In this document: positions 9,501 through 18,831 of the stretch, in pieces | How positions within the stretch are numbered: the stretch's first letter is position 1 | Layout of the letters: each line of letters starts with the position of its first letter | Source: Candidatus Stercoripulliclostridium merdipullorum | GTDB taxonomy: Bacteria; Bacillota; Clostridia; Christensenellales; DTU072 | Assembly (NCBI GenBank): GCA_018713745.1 | Contig: DVOH01000009.1 | Coordinates: 1 to 36,555, forward strand | Direction of reading: 5' to 3' | DNA: 36,555 bases | The notes under the pieces: model-generated | Databases searched by the model: none | Told to the model about the DNA's origin: nothing | What the model saw: only the letters and a program-made list of their open reading frames with translations | Program-made: the position numbers and the translations under genes

Positions 9501-12500
9501 AGATCACCCGCGTTTCGGTCGACGGGAAAGACGAAGTACTGTCCTATCAGGCAACGACGCATTCCTTAACGTTCAACGGCATTTCGGCAGGAAAAGAAGT
9601 GGTTGTCGAATGCGCAAGAAGCAGTTTTTCGGTCAATGTATATCTTGCCAACGGCAGCGGCTGCTCGGTCGAGAACGAAACGGCACTCAAAAATATCAAT
9701 TACGGCGAAACGGCGTCCTTCATCGTCAATGCGCCCGATGCCTCCAAAACGCTTGACAAAGCCAATATTTCGATCAGCGGAAGCTATGATAGTTATGCCG
9801 TTCGCGACGTTACAACCGGTAGCTGGGAAATTTCGGTGGTCGGAGTGCGCTCGACGATCGAAGTCATTCTGCCCTTCCTGGACGGCGATGACGGAAGCGA
9901 TCTGCCCGTCAAGACCGTTACGCTGGTCAACAACGGCGGACAAGGAACGTTGAGAGCCGTCAACGCCGAAGGCACCGATGTTACCGAGATCGGCGAAGGC
10001 GGCACTTTGACTTATCTTGTCGAAGGATTGCAGGAGGGATACGAACTCCGCTATCTCCTGGTCAACGGCGTCAAGCACACCTTAAGCGTGCAAGCCGACG
10101 GCAGTTATCGGTTTGACGACGAAAATATCGCCACCAATCGCGTCGTCGAAGCGGTTTACGGACTGAAAACCTTTACGCTTACGCTTCTGATTGCCGAGGG
10201 CGGGCAGGGGAGCTTTACCGCAGACTATTATCCGACCTTTACATACGGACAGCAAATCGTGTTGCGCATGATCCCCGCCGCGGGCTATCAACTGATATCG
10301 CTGTCGATGATCGGAGAGGACGGCTTGCCCGTTCAGGTTCCGCACGAGGATCTCGGCGACGGCAGCTATTCCTATACGATCGCGCCCGGGATCGCGGTTG
10401 AAGATCTTGCGTTCAGCGTCAGCTTCGGTTTGATTTCGTATGAAGTCGCCGTCAGTGCCGAAGGCAACGGTACGATCGGGGATGCCTTCCGCGATCCGCA
10501 GGAAGTCGCTTACGGCAGCACCGTCAACATCGATCTTGCAGCCGAACCCGGCTATTATATCAGCTCGATTCTGGTCAACGGCGTAACCGTCAATCCCGCT
10601 TCGCTCGACCCGCGCGAACTCGATCGTGAAACGCAGGAAATCATCGGCGGAACGCTCGGACTTACCGTAACGACCGATTATCGGATCGTCGTGACGTTCT
10701 CTCCGATCCTGTATCGCGTGACGATTGCCGATACCGTCAACGGGTCCACCAAGGTTTATACCGAAGGAACAACGCCTTCGGACGGCTCGGATATGCGCCT
10801 CGAAGCAGGAAGCAATCTGACCATCAATATGGTAGCCGATCAAGGCTATCACATTGCGGGGATCGAAATCAACGGCAATATCATCGAAGGATGGGAGATT
10901 GACCCCGATAAAGCCAACAACAACGTCAACGTAACGTATACCCTCAACGACGTTCGTCAGAACGTCACGATCCGCGTGACTTACGAAATCAACTATTATG
11001 AAATCCGCGTGGAAGAGGTCAACGAAAGCGTCAACTTCAAACGCACGGACAACACCCCGTCCTTGTTCGGTACGGTCGGGATTTACGGCGCCGAAGCCGT
11101 CAACGGCATCTTTACCGGAATCCGCAACGGTACCGACGTCCGCTTTATCGTGTCGCCCGTAAGGACGAAGGGCTATTACATCTACAGCTTCACGATTACC
11201 TATACCGATCCCTCCGACAGCTCGGGCGGCAAGACCGTCGTCGACGTATTGCGCGAGGGCGGTATCTCCGCAGAGGGCGGACAGTATGTGTTCAGCAACG
11301 TCTGTTTCGATATCGAACAGGTGCGCGTCGTGTTCCGCAGAGAACTGTATTCCTTCGAAACGGAGTTTACTTCGGATGCCCAAGGCACGACCTATCCCTG
11401 TTCGGGCACGATTTCGACAACGTTTTCCAACCCCGCCCAACCCGATGCACCCATCGAAACCGTTGAAGGCAAGTACGAGTTCGGCACCGCATTCAATGTG
11501 CTTGCCGACCCCGGCCAAGGGTACGATCGTACCGCGTTTTATGTCAACGGCGAAGATCGCAACAATGCGTTGCGGCTCAATCGCTATCAGGGTACCGTCG
11601 GTGCCGATCTGTTTATCTCGGCGCGCTATACCATCGCTTCGTACTCGGTAGAGCTTGGCAGTACCGGCAACGGCGCATACGCGATTTATGACGGCGGCAA
11701 CCTGGATGTCTTGATTTGGGAGCCCGATAACAATTATCCCGGTTCCGGCACCGAAATTTTGCTGTCGTCCGGCGGCAAGGTCAAAGTTTATCCCGACCGC
11801 ATCGAAGCCACCTATAACACGAGTTTGTATCTGCGTTACGAACCCGATTCCGGGCGCGGCTATTATCTTGCCACGCTTCAGTTGAACGGCACGGCATACA
11901 CGATCGAATCGCCCGATTCCGTCACTTGGGTTCCGATTACGGTTACGGAATCGTTGCGGGCAGTCAGCTTGTTTGCAATCCATAATTATTCCGTTACGTT
12001 TGAAGGGGTTGACGGCGGCTATGTCAAAGCCACTCCCGATCGCGTCACCTGGAACGGTTCGAGCGAAATCGTTATGACGATCAATCAGGGTTACAACTTC
12101 CTGCGCGTTTTCGTCAACGAAACGTACAACGAGGCAATGACCAATGCGTTCAAGGCGGCAGGGCGCGTCACCCTTAATAATATTACCGAAAACAAAGTGC
12201 TGCGGTTTGAATTCGAGCGGAAACCTTACGACGTGACGTTTGCCGCGGGGTTTGACGCTTCCTTTGAAATTCCGTCCGGCACGTTTGTTTCGGATACGGG
12301 CATCGTCTTTAACGAAGGCACTTCGGCAGAGCTTTCGTTCAGTTCGGCAAGCGACAAAGGGACCGAAAACGACTGGACCGTCGATCGCATCGTACGCGGC
12401 GGCAGATTCGGCGACGTCGCAAAACTGTACTTCCGTCCGGTCAACGGCTACGACGTCGCAAGAATCGAAATTTATATGTTCGATCTGCGCGGTAACCGTA

Positions 12501-15500
12501 TTACGTTGGTAGACAGCGTCAATCAGCTGACCAAATTCGATCCGCTGAATTCCTATTACAGCTATTCGATTTATCAGGTGACGGGTGCGATTCAGGTCAA
12601 TGTTCAGTATGCGATCAAGACGTATGACGTAACCGTTAATATCGTCGGCAACGGACAGCTGAACGGATCTTCCCGCTTTACGGTCGAGCACCATCAGCCC
12701 ATCGAATTCAATTTGATTGCCAATTACGGATATCACCTCGATGCCTTTACGATCAACGGTAAATCCGTTTATACCGCTTACGTCAGAGAATTGCAGGAAG
12801 GCAGAGCGTTTTACCGCTACAGCACCTCTTACGGCGAAACGGTCCTTCGCGTCGATGACGCTTTGGTCAACGGAAGATCGCAGATTTATGTGGACGCGTT
12901 GTTTACCGCCAATCAGTTTGACGCCGTGATTTCGATCAAAGGTTATGACGGCAAAGGCAATCCCGTCGAAAATACCATGCAGGCATTGCTCGAAGGGAAT
13001 CGGGTTGTATTCGGCACAACTTCGGTGATTCGGCAGCTGATGACGGAAGGATATCAGATCACATCGATTCTGATGCGCAACTTCGACGTCGCGATCGATC
13101 CCTCTCCCGCGGGCGGCGTGACGATTCAGGCATACAACAGCGATTATTACCGCTTATCCGACCGCCTCGAATTCAGACTCGAGGACAACGGCATTATGGA
13201 TATGCTGGACTATCACGCCGCTTCGGCATCGCAAAAAACGCTGTATATTTATTATGAAACCGCAATTAAGATGCTTGCTTCGTCGGCGGAAAGCCACCTG
13301 TTTGAATCGGGCTTGTCCCCCAATCAGGTGCCGACGGTCGGCGGTCAACCTGCCTTTGCGTTGACCTGTGAATACGGCAGTGAGGCAATTAACGGACTGT
13401 ATGAGTACGGGACCCGTGCCACCTTCCGGCTGCAGATTACGCCGGCGGCAATGGAGATTTATCAGTTTGCGGGATTCCAGGAGAAAATCAACGGTCAGTG
13501 GACCTACGTCCGTTCGGGCGAAAACGGAATCACGCTGACGGGCGAAGATACGATGACTTATGTCATACGCGGGGACAGAGAATTCCGCGCGGTTGTCTTC
13601 CGTCTTTATACCGTCGAAGTCCGCGTGCATCCCGAATATAAATATACCGGCGGCTCGTACAACTCTTCCGTGTTCAATATGCAGTACAGCCTCTATGCCA
13701 AAATCGTAGCCGGATTACGCTATCCCGACGATCAGAAGCCCGATATCAGCGGCAATTATGTACAACTGACCGATCTTGACAACAATGACCGCAACGGAAC
13801 GTTTATTTATAAGATTCAAAGCGGCGCCTATTTGATGCTGAGCGGAAGCGATACCATATCGACCAACCCCTCGGGATCGGTTGCGTATTACACCGTGCTC
13901 GACGACGGAATGGGCGGCGAAATCGTGCAGCGTGACGACACGCTGGTCAGCGGTTATACCGTTTCGTCCGACGTGCTGGTCAAGGCTTATTACAACAATG
14001 ACGTTTATATCAGCGTAACGACCGAGACAGAAGGGTCGGAAGTCGTCAACGAAGGCGGAAGCGTGAAATACTTTGTACAGGACGCTGCGGTAAACCTGGC
14101 CGCCAACTCCCTGAAACTCAAGGCAAATCAGCCCGTGCGTATTGAGATTACGCCCAACGCCAACTATCGGTTTGATCTGTTTGCCGAGCGTGAATATCTG
14201 CCCGAACCCGATGCAAACGGCAACAAACAATATCTGGATATTTGGCGGACGATCGGGCTGGACGACGACGTTTACAAAATCGTTACCGAAACCGATTCCG
14301 CGACCGGCAGAATCACCAAAGTTACCGTGACGTTTACGGCGGAAGAAAACGCGATCATCAAAATCCGTTTCTGGAAGCAGATCAACGTTATTTCCCGCGT
14401 CGATCTGATTACGGACGAACTGGATGCCATGCTGGAAAGCGGTATCTATACCGAACTGCAAAAACAAGAACTGATCGAGCGTCTGACGCCGAAGTTCAAA
14501 ACGGAAACGGGCATGATCTCTCCGGATGGGTTGTACGACTATGGCGATCAGCTTTATTATGAGTTGCCCGAACGCGTTTACAGCGATAATTGGGAAATCA
14601 CATATCAGTTTGTAGGCTATATCGTCAACGGCGTCAATTCGTTCCGAGGGCTGTCGCTGTCGTATCCCACGTCGTATGCGGCGGAATACGTTCTGAGTGA
14701 GTTTGACGAGCAGACCAATCCCAGCGGCGTATTCTTTACGCTGACCGAAAACGGCTATGTGACCGAGGTCGTGGCGTGCTATGTACCCGTCTACAATGTC
14801 ATTATCGAAAACATCAGCGGAATCACCGACGAAAACGGAGATTACACCGAGTACTTCGATACCGGGCGTCTGGAGTACAGCGTTATCGCTTACAACGATA
14901 TGCTTCCGCAATATTATACGGTAGGCGATTATGTCCGCGCCAAAACCGGCAGTGACAATACCGACAAGACCTTCCAGATGATGGGCAAAATCAACGACGT
15001 CAGAGAGAGCGGCAACGATCTCAACAGCCCGACGTCGCCCTACAACACTTGGAATGATAATATGCTGACCGTCGAATGGGAGTCGGCAAACAGCGCGATC
15101 GGTCAAAATTATCGTTTCTTGCGGTGGGAATACTATACTTATGCGCAGACCGAGACCGGCGATTGGGCATTCGGCTGGCAGACGATTCCGTACGGCGATC
15201 CCACACAGCAAAAATATACCTTCCCGCTCTCTGCCGTCTTCGGACTGAGCTATCTTGCGGGTCTTGGCGAAACGTCGGGATATTATTCGGAGTCGACCAT
15301 CTACGACGGAAGCGGAAATCCCGCGGGATCGCGTATGATTCCGGCAGTGCGGATCCGTCCCGTATTCCAGCGGATCGAACGCGTCACGATTACGAGAGAA
15401 ACATATTACAACTCGACCGAGGCGCCCGATGCCGATCATGTCAACGATAATCCTGCCGTCATTCAGCAGACCAACAGCATTTCGGGCTCGTTTGAGTACG

Positions 15501-18500
15501 GCAATACCGTTCTCCTGCTGCCCAACACCAGAACGGGCTATCGCTTCGTGGGCTGGTTCTTCGGGGAAGAAAACATCGCCGATATCCTCAACGATTGTGA
15601 GACGTTGCCCGAAAGCGAATGGACCGATCTGCATCGCCAACTGTATCGGGATTGCTCGATTGACAGCCGCGGACAGATGACGCTGATATTAAATACTTCT
15701 TACGAAGTGACGGCAAGATTTGTCAAAGAATGGGATATCACCATCCGCGTCGTCAACACTTCCGGCACGGGAACTCTGATCAGTCAAAGCGCTCCGTATC
15801 TTGCTTATTACGGTGCATTTGACAATCAATATATGGGCGGCAACGAAAACCCCGGTGATTTCACCGTTTATAATCGGGATATCCGTTCCATTACGTTAAC
15901 GCTGACGGCGGGCACTTATATTCGGTTCGGTCTGACGATGATCGGGGCGGTTGCGGCAAACGCAATGATCGATCCGCGCTATGACAACTATGACGGCACA
16001 TTCGTTACGTCCGACGCTGGTACCGTGCAGTTGACCTCGAGTGACGGCAGCGGCGATCGGTTGTATGCCGGCGGCAATCTGATGCTCGATCCCGATGTGC
16101 TGTCGCTGAACGATATTCAGGAGAGCTACAACAAAGTCTTGTACGAAATCGTAGCAAACGGACAAAAAGTCGTAGAAATCCGTTATTCGACCAAAGCGGT
16201 CCTGAACATCGAAGACGTCTATTACGGCTCGCAAATTAAGGTCAGCGACGCGTTGCGGGACGCACTCGGCTGGCAGAGCGATCTGATTAAAGACGGCAGC
16301 ACGTTGGATTATTCGACGACAGACGCTTCCGGCAACGTTGTCACCACGCCCGACGGAAAAATCCGCATCGAAAATATACCCGTTTCGGACAGCGCAACGT
16401 TGAGCGGCAACTTCGGAGTAAGACTCAACGGCATGCTTTCCACCAAAATTTACGATATGCCCGTCGGAATCAATTTCAGCGGGCAGGGAATGACGCAAAA
16501 AGAGCAGACGATTTCGATGTTCGGCGGCGCAGACAGCGTCACGTCTGAAAATATGCCCTTTGCATACGGCGGTTCCCCCCAGGCCGGGGATGGCACGGAA
16601 GCAAATCCCTATTTGATTCAGACCGAAACGCAGCTCAATTATATTGACGTGATGTATGTGGCAAACAATTACACCGTCAGCGGTATCTACTTCAAAGTGC
16701 TGAGCAACAATAATATTGAATTCAAGCTTTCCAAGTCCTTGTGTTCGGGCGGCAGTACGCAACAAGGCTTTGACGGCTACTTTGACGGAAGCAACAGCTA
16801 CTTCAACAATTTCCGTCAGAACCATTCGAACCGTGTGGCTTATGCCGGTCTCTTTGCCAAAATTGTCGGCGGTACCGTTAAAAATATGATTTTCGAAGGC
16901 TCTTCGATGTCGATCAGCGGTTCGGTTTCGGAGGCGGCGGGCTTCCTTGCCGGCTACGCACGGAATGCACACATCGAAAATATCAGCATCAGCAATGCCG
17001 CGCAAAAGTCGATCAGCATTCAAGGCCATATCGGCGCTATCGTCGGTACGGCAAGCGGCAATACCCAAATTCACAATGTATCGGCAGCGTCCCTTAATTT
17101 GTATACCACCAGCAAGGGGCGCGGCGTCGGCGGCATTGTCGGCTACGGTACGGTGTCGGGCTATGCTTCCGAAAGCGATGCGTTTATCCGCAATGCTACC
17201 GTCAACAATATCTCCATTCGCGCAGTCGAGCGCGCCGGCGGGATTGTCGGATGGTTGGAAGGCTCCGGGAAAGGGGATGGCGTTGACAACGCTACCGTCA
17301 GCGGTGAGATTAAGTTAGATGCGGGCGATGGACCGTTGTATGGAGGCAGTGGAGCATTGCTCGGCGGTATTGTCGGTTACAACGGCTCTAAGATCATTGA
17401 GAACAGCAACGTTACCGGCACGATTTCATTTGTTGCGCGCAATATTGCATCTCATAACGTCGACAACTGGTTTACGACGTTGGCAAATTATCGCGACCTC
17501 GGGGTCGGCGGAATTGTAGGCTATAATGCGTCCGGTACGGTGCGGAACAATCACCTCGGCAACGGCTTGAACCTCACGTTCACGGCGAACGGAGCGGTTG
17601 TCGGCGGCATTGTCGGGATCAACGAAGGCGGAAGCGTTACGGACAACGATACGCATACCACCCAGATTTACGTTACACATGAAAAAAACAACAGCAATGT
17701 TGTCGGTGCGATTGTCGGCGGTATGATCAGCGGAACGGTCAGTTCAAACTACACCCGTAAGCCGACCTCCGAAAAAACCGAAGGATATACGCCGAACAAC
17801 CTCATCGAAGTCCGTACCGTCGGACAGGAGAATCCGGGATGGGCAACGGATATCGCGACAAGCGGATCTCCCGAAGGCGGAGATACCTCCACGTTCAGCT
17901 TGGGCGGCGCCGTCGGCTTCCAGCGCAGCGGAACGGTGTCGCGCAACCAGATCGCAGGTAATATCGTTGTCAACCGTCGGTTTACGACCAAAGCGTTTGC
18001 TTACAGCAACGTCGGCGGTATCGTAGGAACGTCCAATGCCGCGCAAAATATTTCCTCTAATACTTATAAAGGATTTATTTATGCGTATATCTTCATTTAC
18101 TGTTCGGGAACCGAAAAGGACGGTGCCAACAGCAAATATACGGCAACAGGGCAGCATGCAGTACAGTATCTCGGCAGTATCGTCGGGAAAGGCGGCTCAG
18201 TGGGCGGCGGAAATCAGGCGAGCGGCGTAACGGTCAAGGCGGCTGAAATCGCGGTTTCGTATTCGAGAGAGTTTACCGAATCGAAGCCCGAAGGCGGACT
18301 CTGGGGCATCGGTGCCAAATATAAGAAAGACTACTACAACTACTACAAAGCGGTTTCGGAAGTCTGGTTGAGCGGAGACGGCGGCGCATCGATTCAAAGA
18401 GTGACGACGGCGAGAATCGGCGGATTCGGTACCGGCGACGGGCAATGGCGCAGCTTTATTGCCGCCAACGGTTGGCCGCTGTACAACTGGCCGAATACGA

Positions 18501-18556
18501 GCGGATATTACGGCTACGACAAGCCGATGCGCGGTATTTACCGGATCGGTACCTAA
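6506..18556 (+). CDS. Giant InlB B-repeat / GLUG-motif surface protein, 4016 aa
   Basis: This is probably a cell-surface protein held by one N-terminal membrane helix (residues 18-40) with almost the whole chain outside. A bacterial Ig-like domain (about 50-118, with VRYSDGTSKEV and VSGLDTTEIGT) comes first. InlB B-repeat modules with the F-x-GW signature follow (for example YKFVGWSE, YRFGGWYR, YSFQGWYV). A long array of divergent modules of about 100-150 residues runs to roughly residue 3100, each with a GYxIxxxxVNG-like core. A GDGTEANPYLIQT segment (about 3364) leads into about 12 GLUG motifs (GGIVG...) up to about residue 3900, and an aromatic-rich tail ends in GIYRIGT. No LPxTG signal, C-terminal anchor helix, catalytic domain or dockerin is seen. 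A GAGGAG site at 6493-6498 sets the start. Adhesion or a structural surface role is inferred from the repeat families. It appears monocistronic, with its own promoter and terminator. Confidence 0.9.
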   Translation: MAQNKPKIIFSGKTNGRIWISLLIVAIVAVILAVSAVFALPKIAPYERTTAPSVTAIVVDEGGLISKDADLTQVFVTVRYSDGTSKEVALSEMIVSGLDTTEIGTLENVVISYGGFTQSVRYEVVPTTLTLEYVANVGGRVEGDTLQTVTAGGTATTVKAVPDEGYQFAGWSDGLMNPVRTDSKVSRSEKLVAVFEKQRHTVVFFYPDGTTAREELVIHGESAKKVPLPTERKMLLYGYKFVGWSESYDNITADTLIEPIYEKNATDIDFAMTKDIEGYDLGKATVNAYYENDLEAQIVVEANPERIFVGWRILNKDGVWESLTPEGNTNRQIQIADGAYTGFSTSRIGTTHQYVLSFTPEGEYDMLSVRADFVYAESTVTMYSMGVKVNEIILPYGTPIGEVFDVENSDLTLRGYRFGGWYRSDVVGEDGAPVKVTNDDIFTAPASLNALWEKQVYRVVFLNGENENDAFAALPGYDAGEGGVVLYGYYQDLLSAAFKEYQGMVTGQFPSVIPTKTDYSFQGWYVAEGGIPGDTIVDSTFKFADDTVYVLPKFAVNQQTVTVDIQGSGALYYDDPVKGEVPVTGVFRMDADRSYEFVVRAAAGYDIVSVTTATFVDGQQQGQSTVTDQGAVYRFSVDSPVRVDYRLAIRFSPTVYEISVTNGIEGASGIVSYQATGSAEIITTDAVNIAGIAVNDEAGKRIEIKAKQGYYINRITLDMNGQKSEIVPSADIYVIVLDRVKSNVTIVISYAEYHFEIDLPEAAESGTIEPMQPDSDYLLSAKPSFRVAAKEGYYIKALTVNGVTLNPYTSVGSSAALSAEDLTFGLIVSDIFVNGIEWAGEGADARITSYVMTFDGVDDNKKIGVEFGELYYTVTVRADGVGNVALSRSTVLYGDDYTVTAETDNNYYVYNMIVNDVENIFGEPFASYRTETVNNVTEDQVVSVRFLRRSYPVTFTLPSGTTVIFHKDTGDETVTASHTFAVDAGSNASFTVKAPEGYEITRVSVDGKDEVLSYQATTHSLTFNGISAGKEVVVECARSSFSVNVYLANGSGCSVENETALKNINYGETASFIVNAPDASKTLDKANISISGSYDSYAVRDVTTGSWEISVVGVRSTIEVILPFLDGDDGSDLPVKTVTLVNNGGQGTLRAVNAEGTDVTEIGEGGTLTYLVEGLQEGYELRYLLVNGVKHTLSVQADGSYRFDDENIATNRVVEAVYGLKTFTLTLLIAEGGQGSFTADYYPTFTYGQQIVLRMIPAAGYQLISLSMIGEDGLPVQVPHEDLGDGSYSYTIAPGIAVEDLAFSVSFGLISYEVAVSAEGNGTIGDAFRDPQEVAYGSTVNIDLAAEPGYYISSILVNGVTVNPASLDPRELDRETQEIIGGTLGLTVTTDYRIVVTFSPILYRVTIADTVNGSTKVYTEGTTPSDGSDMRLEAGSNLTINMVADQGYHIAGIEINGNIIEGWEIDPDKANNNVNVTYTLNDVRQNVTIRVTYEINYYEIRVEEVNESVNFKRTDNTPSLFGTVGIYGAEAVNGIFTGIRNGTDVRFIVSPVRTKGYYIYSFTITYTDPSDSSGGKTVVDVLREGGISAEGGQYVFSNVCFDIEQVRVVFRRELYSFETEFTSDAQGTTYPCSGTISTTFSNPAQPDAPIETVEGKYEFGTAFNVLADPGQGYDRTAFYVNGEDRNNALRLNRYQGTVGADLFISARYTIASYSVELGSTGNGAYAIYDGGNLDVLIWEPDNNYPGSGTEILLSSGGKVKVYPDRIEATYNTSLYLRYEPDSGRGYYLATLQLNGTAYTIESPDSVTWVPITVTESLRAVSLFAIHNYSVTFEGVDGGYVKATPDRVTWNGSSEIVMTINQGYNFLRVFVNETYNEAMTNAFKAAGRVTLNNITENKVLRFEFERKPYDVTFAAGFDASFEIPSGTFVSDTGIVFNEGTSAELSFSSASDKGTENDWTVDRIVRGGRFGDVAKLYFRPVNGYDVARIEIYMFDLRGNRITLVDSVNQLTKFDPLNSYYSYSIYQVTGAIQVNVQYAIKTYDVTVNIVGNGQLNGSSRFTVEHHQPIEFNLIANYGYHLDAFTINGKSVYTAYVRELQEGRAFYRYSTSYGETVLRVDDALVNGRSQIYVDALFTANQFDAVISIKGYDGKGNPVENTMQALLEGNRVVFGTTSVIRQLMTEGYQITSILMRNFDVAIDPSPAGGVTIQAYNSDYYRLSDRLEFRLEDNGIMDMLDYHAASASQKTLYIYYETAIKMLASSAESHLFESGLSPNQVPTVGGQPAFALTCEYGSEAINGLYEYGTRATFRLQITPAAMEIYQFAGFQEKINGQWTYVRSGENGITLTGEDTMTYVIRGDREFRAVVFRLYTVEVRVHPEYKYTGGSYNSSVFNMQYSLYAKIVAGLRYPDDQKPDISGNYVQLTDLDNNDRNGTFIYKIQSGAYLMLSGSDTISTNPSGSVAYYTVLDDGMGGEIVQRDDTLVSGYTVSSDVLVKAYYNNDVYISVTTETEGSEVVNEGGSVKYFVQDAAVNLAANSLKLKANQPVRIEITPNANYRFDLFAEREYLPEPDANGNKQYLDIWRTIGLDDDVYKIVTETDSATGRITKVTVTFTAEENAIIKIRFWKQINVISRVDLITDELDAMLESGIYTELQKQELIERLTPKFKTETGMISPDGLYDYGDQLYYELPERVYSDNWEITYQFVGYIVNGVNSFRGLSLSYPTSYAAEYVLSEFDEQTNPSGVFFTLTENGYVTEVVACYVPVYNVIIENISGITDENGDYTEYFDTGRLEYSVIAYNDMLPQYYTVGDYVRAKTGSDNTDKTFQMMGKINDVRESGNDLNSPTSPYNTWNDNMLTVEWESANSAIGQNYRFLRWEYYTYAQTETGDWAFGWQTIPYGDPTQQKYTFPLSAVFGLSYLAGLGETSGYYSESTIYDGSGNPAGSRMIPAVRIRPVFQRIERVTITRETYYNSTEAPDADHVNDNPAVIQQTNSISGSFEYGNTVLLLPNTRTGYRFVGWFFGEENIADILNDCETLPESEWTDLHRQLYRDCSIDSRGQMTLILNTSYEVTARFVKEWDITIRVVNTSGTGTLISQSAPYLAYYGAFDNQYMGGNENPGDFTVYNRDIRSITLTLTAGTYIRFGLTMIGAVAANAMIDPRYDNYDGTFVTSDAGTVQLTSSDGSGDRLYAGGNLMLDPDVLSLNDIQESYNKVLYEIVANGQKVVEIRYSTKAVLNIEDVYYGSQIKVSDALRDALGWQSDLIKDGSTLDYSTTDASGNVVTTPDGKIRIENIPVSDSATLSGNFGVRLNGMLSTKIYDMPVGINFSGQGMTQKEQTISMFGGADSVTSENMPFAYGGSPQAGDGTEANPYLIQTETQLNYIDVMYVANNYTVSGIYFKVLSNNNIEFKLSKSLCSGGSTQQGFDGYFDGSNSYFNNFRQNHSNRVAYAGLFAKIVGGTVKNMIFEGSSMSISGSVSEAAGFLAGYARNAHIENISISNAAQKSISIQGHIGAIVGTASGNTQIHNVSAASLNLYTTSKGRGVGGIVGYGTVSGYASESDAFIRNATVNNISIRAVERAGGIVGWLEGSGKGDGVDNATVSGEIKLDAGDGPLYGGSGALLGGIVGYNGSKIIENSNVTGTISFVARNIASHNVDNWFTTLANYRDLGVGGIVGYNASGTVRNNHLGNGLNLTFTANGAVVGGIVGINEGGSVTDNDTHTTQIYVTHEKNNSNVVGAIVGGMISGTVSSNYTRKPTSEKTEGYTPNNLIEVRTVGQENPGWATDIATSGSPEGGDTSTFSLGGAVGFQRSGTVSRNQIAGNIVVNRRFTTKAFAYSNVGGIVGTSNAAQNISSNTYKGFIYAYIFIYCSGTEKDGANSKYTATGQHAVQYLGSIVGKGGSVGGGNQASGVTVKAAEIAVSYSREFTESKPEGGLWGIGAKYKKDYYNYYKAVSEVWLSGDGGASIQRVTTARIGGFGTGDGQWRSFIAANGWPLYNWPNTSGYYGYDKPMRGIYRIGT
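6880..15740 (+). repeat. Coding array of InlB B-type and divergent InlB modules
   Basis: About 20 protein-level repeats share a core of hydrophobic strand, small loop, G-Y-x-[IL], then two to four residues and [LIV]-x-[VI]-N-G. Examples are GYYINRITLDMNG, GYYIKALTVNG, GYYISSILVNG, GYHIAGIEING and GYHLDAFTING. The repeats are diverged at the DNA level, so the array is ancient rather than a recent tandem duplication. The boundaries given are approximate. Confidence 0.75.
16840..18215 (+). repeat. GLUG-motif array, about 12 copies
   Basis: Successive glycine-rich motifs are read in frame: AGLFAKIVGG, AGFLAGYAR, GAIVGTASG, GGIVGYGTV, GGIVGWLEG, GGIVGYNGS, GGIVGYNAS, GGIVGINEG, GAIVGGMIS, GGAVGFQRS, GGIVGTSNA and GSIVGKGGS. 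Each is followed by a strand with N/V/T-rich residues, as expected for a beta-helix-like fold. The array lies close to the C-terminus of the giant protein. Confidence 0.8.
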
Positions 18557-18584
18557 GCACAACAGCCGAGACAAGACAATCCCG

Positions 18585-18611
18585 AAAAGGCGACCGAAGG
18601 GTCGCCTTTTT
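18585..18611 (+). terminator. Rho-independent terminator after the giant gene
   Basis: GGCGACC (18589-18595) pairs with GGTCGCC (18600-18606) around GAAG, with flanking A4 and T5 runs. It lies about 30 bp after the stop codon. Confidence 0.93.
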
Positions 18612-18680
18612 GTTGTCCGGAAGCATAGATCGCTTTCAAAATTCATCGCGCATGGCGTTCGGAAAATCGAAACGGGACAC

Positions 18681-18756
18681 TTAACTTTGCGTTTAGCGGC
18701 ACTAAATCGGATATTTAACTTTTTGTTTACAGTTACTAACTCAAAATAAGTTTAAC
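18681..18756 (+). promoter_or_regulatory. Candidate operator repeats upstream of the XRE-cupin/pot operon
   Basis: Two 25-bp imperfect direct repeats, 18681-18705 and 18715-18739, match at 19 of 25 positions. Both begin TTAACTTT and end ACTAA, and they are spaced 34 bp apart. A third TTAAC occurs at 18752. The second copy overlaps the inverted repeat AGTTA-C-TAACT (18731-18741). The block lies immediately upstream of the -35 element at 18774, a normal place for operators. Binding by the regulator encoded at 18832 is inference. Confidence 0.5.
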
Positions 18757-18773
18757 AAAAATAAGAAAATTGT

Positions 18774-18802
18774 TTGACAAGGCTAAAACAAGTTGCTATT
18801 AT
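18774..18802 (+). promoter_or_regulatory. Promoter of the XRE-cupin/potABCD operon
   Basis: A consensus TTGACA (18774-18779) is followed after 17 bp by TATTAT (18797-18802), 29 bp before the start codon. The GGAGGAG ribosome binding site lies at about 18821-18827. Confidence 0.88.
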
Positions 18803-18831
18803 ATTAGCGTTTTCTGTTACGGAGGAGAAAC

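Noticed and set aside
16840..18215. CRISPR-like or DNA tandem repeat in the glycine-rich region
   Set aside because: The repeats exist only at protein level (GLUG motifs), with variable spacing and diverged DNA.
18300..18556. C-terminal sortase signal on the giant protein
   Set aside because: No LPxTG-like motif, hydrophobic helix or basic tail is present in the last 80 residues.
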